Shown: positions 1-6,570, counted from the first letter of the stretch. The stretch is 12,207 bases of DNA from Deltaproteobacteria bacterium (GCA_031257955.1 JAIRNQ010000178.1:1-12207); one strand, 5' to 3'. Made by a program: numbers and translations. The notes: generated from the sequence alone by a model not told the origin.

Positions 1-133
1 GATGGTCATGTCGTTTGGCCACGGTCCCCGAGGGCCAATCGTCCTGGCGGGCCCTGGCCTTTCCTCCTTGGGGTGTGGCGGCCCGGGGCAACGTTTGGGC
101 CGGGGGCCGGCCGGATGAAGGTTTAAAGGGGAC

Positions 134-167
134 CCAAGAAAAGCGACCGTTTAGGAGCTTTTCTTGG
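134..167 (-). terminator. Hairpin at the end of the serS-PBP operon, covering the stop codon
   Basis: An 11-bp perfect stem (134-144 with 157-167) has a 12-nt loop that contains the TAA stop of the penicillin-binding protein gene (151-153). Read on the minus strand, the stem is followed by CCTTTAAA, only a weak U-tract, so intrinsic termination is plausible but not certain. Because the stem includes the last codons, ribosomes finishing the gene would melt it. Nothing else was found in 1-150. Confidence 0.45.
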
Positions 168-1515
168 AGCGTTGGGGCTTTTGGCCGCCGGCCATGGCCT
201 TGTTCGATTCGGGCTTGGCTTTTAGGCGCGGGCTGTAGTAGGCCAAGAGGGCCTTGCGGACGAGTTCCTGGCTGGCCAAGTTGACCCTACCGTCGTGAAC
301 GATTACGGCGGCCAGGGCCAGGGAATCCTGGGTGGCCGGATCCGGGTCGAGAGAGTCGGCCGGGGCGGCGAAGGCCACGAACCAATCGACCTTGGATCCA
401 TTTTCGTCGTTGATGGTGCCGCTTTTCCCACCCAGGATAAGCTTGGAAAGGACGGGGTTGCGGTTGACGTCGGAGAAGTGTTTGCGGCCGGTGCCTTCCG
501 AGAGGGCGGCCTGCATGAGGAGCGATATTTCCTCGGAGGTCTGAAGGGAGACGGCTTTGCCCAGAAGGGTGGGCCGGTTGCGGTAAAGGACCTTGTCGTT
601 TATGTCGGAGACTTGGCTGATGATGGTCGGCTCGTATAGATCCCCGCCGTTTAAGGCGATGGAGGCGATCAGGGCCCCGTGGACCGGGGAGAGGCGGGTT
701 TCGCGGTTAAAGCCCGAGGCCAACTCGGCCAGGCGGAAGGTGTCTTCGGGATCGTCCCCCAGGGCAAAGGAGGAAGCCGAAAGCGGTAGCTCAAAGGCCA
801 GGCTTTCGTTAAAGCCGAAGCTTTCGGCCATCTCTTCGAGATCGGAAGGCAGGAGGCTAAAGGCCCCGAGTTTGCCAAAAACCGAGTTGATGCTTTCGGC
901 GAAGCCGTCTTTGAGCGTGGCCTTGTGGAGGCCCTCGTCGGGGCCCTTGGCCAGGTTGGCCTTGTAGAGGGTGTGCTTGGCCCCGTCGTAGGCCACGGTG
1001 GTCATGGCGTTAAAGTTGGCCCTCTCCACGGCCGCCGCGGCGGTCACTATCTTAAAAACGCTGGCCGCCGGAAAGCCGCTCTCCAGGGCGGCGTTCCCTT
1101 CGGGGTTTCCGGCGCCGGCCAGGGCCAGGATCTTGCCGTTGGCCGGATCAAGCACGACCAGGGCGGCCCGTATGGCCCCGGAGGCGTTAACCCACCTCTG
1201 GGCCTTGGTTTGGAGATCGGGATCGAGGGTGGTCTGGACGAAAAGGGGCTGGCCGTCGTTGTCGAAAATTTCAAAGTAGGCCTCCCCCGCCACTTCCAGG
1301 TCCCGGGGGCCCAACAGATCGGCCAGTTCTTCCTTGGCCATGTATTTGGGCGGCGGGGGCGGGGGCGAGAGGGTCCCGGAGAGGGAGGCCGGCGGAGTCG
1401 CGGCCGGTTTGGCGGTAACCAAGCCCCGGCCCTTGGCCAGGCCCGAGACGAGCAAGGCGGCGGTCATGACCAAACCGACGAAGGCCAACGACTTGAGCGT
1501 TCTTTCCCAGCTCAT
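151..1515 (-). CDS. Penicillin-binding protein, transpeptidase domain (short, membrane-anchored)
   Basis: This is a 454-residue, probably monofunctional D,D-transpeptidase that would cross-link peptidoglycan on the periplasmic side of the inner membrane. Residues about 10-25 form a single membrane anchor, followed by a proline-rich linker (about 41-56). All three active-site motifs of the penicillin-binding fold are visible: SVFK with nucleophile Ser152, SIN at 208-210 and KSGT at 364-367. TTLDPDLQ near residue 95 is the usual lead-in to the domain. It is shorter than typical PBP2 or FtsI (about 570-630 residues), and no clear N-terminal dimerisation domain is seen. The start was placed at the ATG overlapping the serS stop (ATGA). 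A longer reading upstream only re-reads serS in another frame. Cotranscription with serS and translational coupling are likely. The specific role (elongation, division or accessory) cannot be told. Confidence 0.88.
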   Translation of the reverse strand: MSWERTLKSLAFVGLVMTAALLVSGLAKGRGLVTAKPAATPPASLSGTLSPPPPPPKYMAKEELADLLGPRDLEVAGEAYFEIFDNDGQPLFVQTTLDPDLQTKAQRWVNASGAIRAALVVLDPANGKILALAGAGNPEGNAALESGFPAASVFKIVTAAAAVERANFNAMTTVAYDGAKHTLYKANLAKGPDEGLHKATLKDGFAESINSVFGKLGAFSLLPSDLEEMAESFGFNESLAFELPLSASSFALGDDPEDTFRLAELASGFNRETRLSPVHGALIASIALNGGDLYEPTIISQVSDINDKVLYRNRPTLLGKAVSLQTSEEISLLMQAALSEGTGRKHFSDVNRNPVLSKLILGGKSGTINDENGSKVDWFVAFAAPADSLDPDPATQDSLALAAVIVHDGRVNLASQELVRKALLAYYSPRLKAKPESNKAMAGGQKPQRSKKSS

Positions 1516-2792
1516 CGGGGGCCCCCGATAAGGTCCAGGCCGCCCAGGTAGGGTTTGAGGGCCTCGGGGACGGTCACGGTGCCGTCGGCGTTTTGGTAAT
1601 TCTCCAAGATGGCGACCATGGTCCGGCCCACGGCCAGGCCGGAGCCGTTTAGGGTGTGGGCGAACTCCAGTTTGGCCCCTTGCTCCCTCCGAAAGCGGAT
1701 GTTGGCCCGCCTGGCCTGGAAGTCGGTAAAGCAGGAGCAGGAAGAGATTTCCCGGTAGACCCCGGGCCCGGGCAGCCAAACCTCAAGATCGTAGGTATTG
1801 GCCGAGGCGAAGCCCATGTCACCCGAGGAGAGCAGCACCACCCGATAGGGCAGGTTAAGCTTTTGGAGGACGGACTCGGCGTCGTTGGTGAGGCTCTCCA
1901 GGGCCTCCCAGGAGTCTTCGGGTTTGGTAACCTTAACCAGCTCGACCTTGTCGAACTGGTGCATGCGGATCATGCCCCGGGTGTCCCGCCCGGCCGCCCC
2001 GGCCTCGGCCCTAAAACAGGGGGTGTAGGCCGTAACCTTGATGGGCAGGTCGGCGGCCTCCAGGGTCTCGTTCCGGTAGAGGTTAGTCAGGGGAACCTCG
2101 GCCGTGGGGGCCAACCAAAGATCAAAATTTTCTATCTTGAAACTGTCTTCGGCAAACTTGGGGAGCTGGCTGGTCCCGTAGAGCGACTGGGAATTGATCA
2201 AGGCCGGCGGCCAGACCTCCCCGTAGCCGTGCTCTTGGGTGTGCAGATCCAGCATAAAATCTATCAGGGCCCGGTTGAGGCGGGAGAGGGCCCCGTAAAG
2301 GACGGCGAAGCGGCTACCGCTGATTTTGGAAGCCCTGGCGAAATCCATGAGGCCCAGAGCCTCGCCCAGCTCGAAGTGGTTCTTGGGCTCGAAGGGAAAG
2401 GAGGGGATCTGGCCCCAGCTGCGGACGACCAAGTTTTGGCTCTCGTCGCCCACCGGGACCGACTGGTCGAAAAGATTGGGGATGGCGGCCAGAATGGCCT
2501 TTTCTTCCTCTTCCACCGCCGCCACCTCGGGATCGATTTGCTTGATTCTTTGGGAGAGCTCGCGGTTTTCGGCAATCAGCTCGTCGGCCTTTTGCCCGGC
2601 CCGCTTAAGGGCGGCCACCTGGTCGCTGGCCGCGTTGCGCTTGGCCTTTAGCTCCTCGACCGTTTTAAGGAGGTTCCGGCGCTTAAGATCGAGCTCCTCG
2701 AAACCGTCCAGGGCGGCGGGATCCTGGCCCCTGGCCACCAGCATCTTCCGAACCAGATCGCTTTGGTCGCGGACCAATTTCAAATCAAGCAT
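1512..2792 (-). CDS. serS: Seryl-tRNA synthetase
   Basis: This is a class II aminoacyl-tRNA synthetase that charges tRNA-Ser (and tRNA-Sec) with serine in the cytosol. The 426-residue length is normal for bacterial SerRS. Residues about 25-105 are the charged helical hairpin (coiled-coil arm) that grips the tRNA long arm. The catalytic core follows: TAEVPL at 230-235 (serine site), motif 2 with the FRAEAG stretch around Arg261 and Glu263, and motif 3 NGSGLAVGRTMVAILENYQ at 382-400 with its class-defining arginine at 390. The ATG start has a GGAG Shine-Dalgarno six bases upstream. The gene ends in an ATGA overlap with the downstream penicillin-binding protein gene. A sigma70-like promoter lies about 300 bp upstream. 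No T-box or other specific leader was recognised. Confidence 0.97.
   Translation of the reverse strand: MLDLKLVRDQSDLVRKMLVARGQDPAALDGFEELDLKRRNLLKTVEELKAKRNAASDQVAALKRAGQKADELIAENRELSQRIKQIDPEVAAVEEEEKAILAAIPNLFDQSVPVGDESQNLVVRSWGQIPSFPFEPKNHFELGEALGLMDFARASKISGSRFAVLYGALSRLNRALIDFMLDLHTQEHGYGEVWPPALINSQSLYGTSQLPKFAEDSFKIENFDLWLAPTAEVPLTNLYRNETLEAADLPIKVTAYTPCFRAEAGAAGRDTRGMIRMHQFDKVELVKVTKPEDSWEALESLTNDAESVLQKLNLPYRVVLLSSGDMGFASANTYDLEVWLPGPGVYREISSCSCFTDFQARRANIRFRREQGAKLEFAHTLNGSGLAVGRTMVAILENYQNADGTVTVPEALKPYLGGLDLIGGPR
1516..1527. promoter_or_regulatory. 12-bp GC palindrome directly before the PBP start codon
   Basis: CGGGGGCCCCCG is a perfect palindrome inside the last serS codons, touching the ATG of the penicillin-binding protein gene. 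The only G-rich candidate for a ribosome binding site lies within it. This fits start by ribosomes arriving from serS rather than independent initiation. It could also be chance in a GGCC-rich genome. Confidence 0.35.
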
Positions 2793-3094
2793 AAGCTCTC
2801 CGTTGCCCCGTTTTTGGGATGGCGCTCTTAGGGCGATTTAGCCACTTTTGGGCCGGCTGGGCCTCGGCCCCGAGTCCGGACTATAGGCCGGCCAACCGGG
2901 GCCGGCTCGCCGGCTAAATGGGATCGGCTTGGGGGACCGGATCCGGCACCGGCTGGAAGGGGGGGCCGGATCTTGAAAAGAGGCGGACCATGGGCACAAA
3001 TTTAAAGCGTATATTCCCTACTTTATTAGTTAAATATCATAGAGAGCGGCATTCTAAATTGGAATCGACTCTGAGGTGTACCTAAGCCTGAGAT

Positions 3095-3123
3095 ATCATA
3101 ATATGAATTTAGACGTTAGTCAA
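3095..3123 (-). promoter_or_regulatory. Sigma70-type promoter for serS
   Basis: On the minus strand, TTGACT (3123-3118) and TATGAT (3100-3095) are separated by exactly 17 bp, and each matches the sigma70 consensus at five of six bases. Transcription would begin near 3088 and run into serS with a leader of about 295 nt. No better candidate was seen nearer the gene. Confidence 0.6.
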
Positions 3124-3179
3124 TAGCTTTGTAGGATAATTTTTACCTGATCTCTCGAATTTCCTGGTTTTAAGCAAAA

Positions 3180-3304
3180 GGCGGTAAAAAATTGAGTAGC
3201 CTATGACGGCGCTGAGTTTACGAAGGACCGTAAATTAAAGTTATCGGGGAAACGCTATTTGGCGTTAGCGAATAACTTTGCCACATAGGGCAAATATTAC
3301 CGCC
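3180..3304. ncRNA. Nested inverted-repeat element, candidate structured RNA
   Basis: Five perfect pairings nest in 125 bp: GGCGGTAA 3180-3187 with TTACCGCC 3297-3304; CCTATG 3200-3205 with CATAGG 3284-3289; TTTACG 3217-3222 with CGTAAA 3229-3234; AAAGTTAT 3237-3244 with ATAACTTT 3272-3279; CGCTA 3253-3257 with TAGCG 3266-3270. Together they give a closed stem leading to a two-armed junction. Alternative pairings exist: TTTGCC 3277-3282 with GGCAAA 3289-3294, and the closing strand with a downstream hairpin. Strand cannot be decided because both strands can fold. It is upstream of the serS promoter and about 100 bp past the nitroreductase stop. No known riboswitch or ribozyme core was recognised. 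A small palindromic mobile element is the main alternative. Confidence 0.4.
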
Positions 3305-3328
3305 TCCCGACCGGGGCCCGGGAGGCGG
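3300..3328. terminator. 10-bp GC hairpin sharing a strand with the 3180-3304 element
   Basis: CCGCCTCCCG (3300-3309) pairs with CGGGAGGCGG (3319-3328) around a 9-nt loop. Its left arm reuses bases 3300-3304, the 3' closing strand of the 125-bp element, so the two structures exclude each other. On the minus strand TAATATTT follows the stem, a weak U-rich tail. On the plus strand there is no T-run. It may terminate transcripts from the nitroreductase side. Confidence 0.4.
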
Positions 3329-3368
3329 AAGTTGGGACGGAAAACCGTCGGAACCGTCACTGGCCGAG

Positions 3369-3390
3369 GGCCAAGCCCAACGGCTTGGCC
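3369..3390 (-). terminator. 9-bp hairpin just after the nitroreductase gene
   Basis: GGCCAAGCC (3369-3377) pairs perfectly with GGCTTGGCC (3382-3390) around a CAAC loop, 12 bp past the stop codon. No U-tract follows on the minus strand, so it may be a 3'-end stabiliser or an incomplete terminator. Confidence 0.4.
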
Positions 3391-3402
3391 GGGGCGGGCA
3401 AA

Positions 3403-3969
3403 TTAACGCAGAACGTTAATTTGGCCGTGCTTGCGGGCCGGGGCCCGGGGGACCTCGCCCTCTATGCGGCCGACGCAGCAGGAACCGATAACCTTATGGG
3501 TCTTGGGGAAGCCCAAGCCGGTCAGGTATTTCCTAAAGCCCGGCTCGTCGCAGATGGCCCCAAGCTGGTTGATCCAGCAAGCGCCCAGGCCCAGGCCATG
3601 GGCGGCCAAGAGGATGTTGCCCAGAACCAGGGACCCGTCCTCCACGGGACAAACCGAGACGTCGGGGTTAACCCCGACGATGACGAAGAGGGGGGCGTTT
3701 CGGTAATTTATGGTGTAGGAGGGGCTGCCGACGAAATCCTTGTAGCGATCGAAGCCGGGGACCTGGGCGGCCTCCTTGACCTGGGCGTCCAGGGCCCGAA
3801 TCCTCTCGAGGCCCAAAAGGGCCAAGATATACCAGGCCTGGGTGTTTCTGGCCGTGGGGGCGTAGCTGCCGGCTTGCAAAATGGCATCCATCTCCCCGTC
3901 GCTGACCGGCTCTTCGGAATACTTTCTCACGCTTCGTCTGCCCAAAATGGCCGCTAGTACTTCGTTCAT
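3403..3969 (-). CDS. Nitroreductase-family flavoprotein
   Basis: This 188-residue protein has the compact FMN-dependent nitroreductase fold. The family reduces nitro groups, quinones or other electron acceptors with NAD(P)H, usually as a cytosolic homodimer; the substrate here is unknown. The RRSVRKY stretch (11-17) supplies FMN-phosphate arginines. PTARNTQAW (38-46) is the second FMN-binding segment, close to the common PSAxNxQPW form. Residues about 111-133 (DGSLVLGNILLAAHGLGLGACWI) are the conserved helix and following strand. The ATG has an AAGG Shine-Dalgarno eight bases upstream. The solute-binding protein gene ends 114 bp upstream on the same strand, so readthrough from that operon is possible. 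The many cysteines (107, 131, 140, 164, 165) include C164-C165. No iron-sulfur motif was seen. Confidence 0.9.
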   Translation of the reverse strand: MNEVLAAILGRRSVRKYSEEPVSDGEMDAILQAGSYAPTARNTQAWYILALLGLERIRALDAQVKEAAQVPGFDRYKDFVGSPSYTINYRNAPLFVIVGVNPDVSVCPVEDGSLVLGNILLAAHGLGLGACWINQLGAICDEPGFRKYLTGLGFPKTHKVIGSCCVGRIEGEVPRAPARKHGQINVLR

Positions 3970-4083
3970 CGTCGTTACCTTTTTCCTTTGGCCGTAGCCA
4001 ACTGGGTTAAGGGTGGGGCCCGGCCGCCGGCCAAGGCGCTGGGGCCATCGGCGCCCGCGAGGCCCAACGGGGCCTTACGGGCG

Positions 4084-5709
4084 CTATTCGTAGGGTTCGG
4101 CCACGGGGTCGTCAAAGCCCTTGATAAGGGGGCCGACCTCCACCGGGGGCCCGGCCGGGGCGGCCGGGGAATTGCGGAAGGGATCGAGGTTGGTGGCCTC
4201 GACGGGCCAAACCTCCGGCCACATGGGATGCGGCAGGAGGGTTTCCAGCCTGGGGTCCACGGCCAGGGGTATGAGCCTTTGGTAGAGCATTACGTAAGGC
4301 TTTTCTTGGGTGGCCAGCATGGCCAAACGCCTGAGGGTCATGTCCCGATCGGCCGGGGTGGCCAAGTTAAGTTCGTTTATGTAGGCATCGGCGTCCTGGT
4401 TCTCGAAACGGGCCGGGTTGCCGGCCACGGAAGAGCGGGAGTCGAGAAAACGGCCCAACCACATCTCCGGACTGGGGAACTCGGGCCGCCGGAAATCGAT
4501 TAGGAGATCCCAGTCGGCTTTCTCCAATATCCCCTTTCCGTGCGCCCCGGTCAAGGGAACCAGCCGGACGGGTATGTTAAAGGCGGAATACCTTTCGGCC
4601 AGCCGTTCGGCGTCGGCCTTGCCGCCGGGGTCGGTCGAGTGGAAGGCCAGATCCAGGGGGACCCGCGAGGGCCCGATCTGGGAGAGGTTAACGCTGGCCC
4701 TCTTTTCCAGCGACTCGGGGTCAAAACCTTCCGAGAGCGAGGCTCTGGGGGCAAAACCGGCCGGAAAGACGCTGGTGGGCCGACCGGCCGGAACCGGGCT
4801 CTGGAGGGTAACCCGGGCCAGATTGGCCAGCGCTTCCCTGACCCCTATCATCTTCAGGTAAGGCCGGGTCATGTTAAAGGCCAAGTACCTGGTCTCGAAG
4901 GACGGGGCCATAAGGCCCTTGGCCGGGCCGGCGTAACCGGCTGGGGGCCCCACCCCCCAGGCCAGGTGGACGGCCCCGGAAGAGACCAAATCGAAGCGGG
5001 TCGGGTCCTTGGGCTCGTAGAGGAATTCCACCCGGTCCAGCCGGGGGATGGAAGGCAAATCGAGCCGAAGTTTGAGGCTAATCTGACCCGGCTTAATCTC
5101 GTCTATGACGAAGCGCCCGGAACCCAAGGTAGCCTTGTCCAGATAACCCGTCCCCTGCCGCTCCAGGCCCGGGCTGATCAGTGAGGCCATGGGGGTGGTC
5201 AGCGAGGCCAAAAACGGCGGGAAGGGCTGGGTCAGGTAGAGCCTGAAGGTATGCGGGCCCAGGATCTCCATGTATTTTAGGAAAGGGAAAAAGGTCTTCC
5301 CGGTCTGGCCGGCCATGAGCCGGTCGAAGGTGTAGAGGGCGGCCCGGCTGTCGACCGGGGTACCGTCGGTGAAGGTCCGGCCCTCCCGGAGGGTGATGGT
5401 GTAAATGAGCCCGTCGTCGGAGACCCGGTAGGTAACCGCCGCCGACTCGGCGTTGTCCAACTCGGTAGTCCCCGGCTTTAAGTCAAAGAGGCGCCGGTAG
5501 CTGGTCATGATTATGGGCCAGGCCGCCGGATCGGGAGGGTATTGTTGCGGATCCAGGCTCTTGGGCTGGGTCGGGTAGGCCAGCCTTAGGGTATCGGCCC
5601 GGGCCGGGACTGTCGTTAGCCCGCCCAAAAACGCCAGGGTCGCCAATAACGCCAGGGTCGCCAATAACGTCAGCGCCGGCCGCCCGAAGGTCTTTGGCCA
5701 AGGGGACAT
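4084..5709 (-). CDS. Extracellular solute-binding protein, family 5 (peptide/nickel type)
   Basis: This 541-residue protein has a clear Sec signal peptide: basic start, hydrophobic core at about 12-33 and an ARA|D cleavage site after residue 38. No lipobox cysteine is present, so it should be a soluble periplasmic protein. The mature start DTLRLAYPTQPKSLDPQ and the later stretch on input features and feeding path (GRTFTDGTPVDSRAALYTFDRLMAG) are typical of the OppA/DppA/NikA family, which binds oligopeptides or metal chelates for an ABC importer. Length fits the family. No permease or ATPase gene is adjacent, so it is an orphan binding protein here. The ATG has an AAGGG Shine-Dalgarno seven bases upstream. 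It follows the small membrane protein gene after only 25 bp, suggesting one transcript. The ligand cannot be predicted. Confidence 0.92.
   Translation of the reverse strand: MSPWPKTFGRPALTLLATLALLATLAFLGGLTTVPARADTLRLAYPTQPKSLDPQQYPPDPAAWPIIMTSYRRLFDLKPGTTELDNAESAAVTYRVSDDGLIYTITLREGRTFTDGTPVDSRAALYTFDRLMAGQTGKTFFPFLKYMEILGPHTFRLYLTQPFPPFLASLTTPMASLISPGLERQGTGYLDKATLGSGRFVIDEIKPGQISLKLRLDLPSIPRLDRVEFLYEPKDPTRFDLVSSGAVHLAWGVGPPAGYAGPAKGLMAPSFETRYLAFNMTRPYLKMIGVREALANLARVTLQSPVPAGRPTSVFPAGFAPRASLSEGFDPESLEKRASVNLSQIGPSRVPLDLAFHSTDPGGKADAERLAERYSAFNIPVRLVPLTGAHGKGILEKADWDLLIDFRRPEFPSPEMWLGRFLDSRSSVAGNPARFENQDADAYINELNLATPADRDMTLRRLAMLATQEKPYVMLYQRLIPLAVDPRLETLLPHPMWPEVWPVEATNLDPFRNSPAAPAGPPVEVGPLIKGFDDPVAEPYE
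5630..5665. repeat. Two perfect 18-bp direct repeats in the signal-peptide core
   Basis: Units 5630-5647 and 5648-5665 are identical, and a third begins (AACG). Each encodes six residues (a LLATLA-type unit), so the hydrophobic core of the solute-binding protein's signal peptide has been lengthened by an in-frame duplication. Such repeats are prone to slippage, and copy number could alter export. Confidence 0.85.
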
Positions 5710-5734
5710 TTTGGAACCCTTCGCCCCCCTCGGC

Positions 5735-6106
5735 CTACATGTAGGCCAGGGAGGGGCCCAGGGCGCCCAGGCCCCAGATAAAAATCCCGTAGATAAAGAA
5801 ACCGAAGAGGAAGACGAAGGCGGCCAGGGCGCAGAGGACCTCTTGGCCCTCCAGTCTTTGGTACATATCCTTCAAGGCCTTCAACCAGGCGCCCCGCCAG
5901 GGGCTTACGATAACGAAAACGAGGGTCGATATGGGGGAGAGCCCCAGGTAGATAAACCTTTCTTTGAGGAGAAAATGGCTCTTGAAGAGCCCCGTGACGT
6001 AGATGACCGTAAAGAAAGCGGCCACGGTCAGGATGTAGCCGCAGTGCCAGCGCAAGAACCGATTGAGCTTGAGGCGGACGCCCGGGTCGGAATCGAAAAG
6101 TCGCAA
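5735..6106 (-). CDS. Small inner-membrane protein of unknown function, TTG start
   Basis: This 123-residue hydrophobic protein has three likely membrane segments (about 22-40, 52-69 and 90-112), separated by a charged cytosolic-type segment (about 71-88). I do not recognise a family. The start is a TTG at 6106: no ATG lies between it and a methionine at residue 81, and GAGGTG stands four bases upstream as a good Shine-Dalgarno. A GTG a few bases further up belongs to a different, non-hydrophobic frame. The gene ends 25 bp before the solute-binding protein gene on the same strand, so the two are probably cotranscribed. A role linked to the binding protein (for example a reduced membrane partner) is possible, but nothing in the sequence shows it. 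Confidence 0.72.
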   Translation of the reverse strand: MRLFDSDPGVRLKLNRFLRWHCGYILTVAAFFTVIYVTGLFKSHFLLKERFIYLGLSPISTLVFVIVSPWRGAWLKALKDMYQRLEGQEVLCALAAFVFLFGFFIYGIFIWGLGALGPSLAYM

Positions 6107-6143
6107 TGGCCACCTCGCCGGGGGACGGCCCCGAAACTGAGCG

Positions 6144-6152
6144 TGTTATAAT
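6144..6152 (+). promoter_or_regulatory. Extended -10 promoter (TGT-TATAAT)
   Basis: TATAAT at 6147-6152 is a perfect -10 box preceded by TGn, the extended -10 form that tolerates a poor -35 (none good is visible). Transcription would start near 6159, rightwards. A second TGG-TATAAG match lies at 6259-6267, inside the paired region. Confidence 0.55.
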
Positions 6153-6158
6153 GGGCCT

Positions 6159-6382
6159 TCAACTGGCCAGCCCCAGCGGCTTTAAGGCCGCCCAACTTAG
6201 CCGGGGACGGGACCCGGCTAGGATGATTTTACCGCAGCCGGGCGGCTAAAGTCCACATTGGTATAAGGGGCAACAGTTAGAGTATTTGTTGTCTGTTTAG
6301 CCGGTAAAATCGAAAGCTTTGCCGGGCTTTGGAAATAGGGGCGACAAAATGGCCGGGGGAGTGATCCCCCGGGAGTTTTATT
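6159..6382 (+). ncRNA. Candidate small RNA or attenuated leader with promoter and terminator
   Basis: Between the extended -10 promoter and a strong terminator lie about 200 nt with dense pairing: GCGGC 6176-6180 with GCCGC 6187-6191; TAGCCGGG 6198-6205 with CCCGGCTA 6213-6220 (7-nt loop); a long arm of GATTTTACCG 6225-6234 with CGGTAAAATC 6302-6311, continued by GCTAAA 6245-6250 with TTTAGC 6296-6301 across a 10-nt bulge; and CAACA 6271-6275 with TGTTG 6287-6291 at its tip. The last element is the terminator hairpin 6353-6372. No coding frame fits. I could not match it to 6S, SRP, tmRNA, RNase P or a riboswitch class. It is either a stand-alone small RNA or a leader that ends early before the TPR gene. 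Confidence 0.45.
6353..6382 (+). terminator. GUGA-loop intrinsic terminator
   Basis: CCGGGGGA (6353-6360) pairs with TCCCCCGG (6365-6372) around a GTGA (GNRA-type) tetraloop, followed after three bases by TTTTATT. The 8-bp GC stem, stable loop and T-rich tail are what a Rho-independent terminator needs. It lies about 200 nt after the promoter at 6147 and about 200 bp before the TPR start. Confidence 0.6.
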
Positions 6383-6432
6383 GGCCTTCAATTTGCAAGG
6401 TTAGGGCCAGGAAAGCCCGGGCGGTATTTTTG

Positions 6433-6507
6433 GCCGACAAATCTTTTGCCGGCCAAATTTGCGCCGGCAATACTTTCGCCGATAGAGCTTGCGCCAATAG
6501 TTTTCGG
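6433..6507. repeat. Five degenerate 15-bp tandem units
   Basis: GCC recurs at 6433, 6448, 6463, 6478 and 6493, exactly 15 bp apart, with similar filler of the form GCC-RRY-ARN-NYT-TTY/TGC. Read on the minus strand the units translate as GASSI-GESIA-GANLA-GKRFV-GQKYR, resembling pentapeptide repeats, but a stop codon precedes them and no start codon is present. Similar units (GGCGAAAGTTTCGCC-like, around 6528-6556) continue out of phase. It may be a decayed gene fragment or a simple repeat. Confidence 0.6.
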
Positions 6508-6520
6508 GGATTAGGGTCGG

Positions 6521-6570
6521 GAAAGCGCCGGCGAAACTTTCGCCGGGAGAGCTTTCGAGAGATTTTTTTT
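6521..6570 (+). terminator. Hairpin plus T8 directly before the TPR ribosome binding site
   Basis: GAAAGC (6521-6526) pairs with GCTTTC (6551-6556), and inside it CCGGCGAA (6528-6535) pairs with TTCGCCGG (6539-6546) around a 3-nt loop. That is 14 pairs with one small internal loop. Eight Ts (6563-6570) follow after six bases. The GAGG Shine-Dalgarno begins at the next base. This is the position of a leader attenuator, though the six-base gap to the T-run weakens the match. Confidence 0.45.

Larger units (their letters stand above)
2793..3402. other. Gene-free region between serS and the nitroreductase gene
   Basis: There is no credible coding frame in these 610 bp. The part next to serS (about 2820-2985) is GC-rich with many GGCC/CCGG words, including the palindrome AGTCCGGACT at 2873-2882. 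It would be transcribed as the serS leader. From about 2995 to 3300 the base composition turns AT-rich. This part contains the serS promoter and a nested inverted-repeat element (3180-3304). Two hairpins (3300-3328 and 3369-3390) follow, next to the 3' end of the nitroreductase gene. Confidence 0.7.

Noticed and set aside
1516..1779. N-terminal extension of the penicillin-binding protein reading to 1779
   Set aside because: It only re-reads serS in another frame, is basic and proline-rich, and would put the natural membrane anchor in the middle of the protein.
3180..3304. Integron attC site as an explanation for the nested palindrome
   Set aside because: No RYYYAAC/GTTRRRY core pair in the correct places and no integron integrase or cassette-like genes nearby.
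3180..3304. MITE with terminal inverted repeats GGCGGTAA/TTACCGCC
   Set aside because: No target-site duplication is visible at the ends. It cannot be excluded without searching for other copies, so it is kept only as an alternative.
2793..3402. T-box or amino-acid-responsive leader for serS
   Set aside because: No T-box sequence or specifier-loop pattern was seen, and the leader part is simple GGCC-rich DNA.
5670..6113. 147-residue frame overlapping the small membrane protein gene
   Set aside because: It is Arg/Pro/Gly-rich and overlaps both the membrane protein and the solute-binding protein starts; the hydrophobic frame with a TTG start and good Shine-Dalgarno is more credible.
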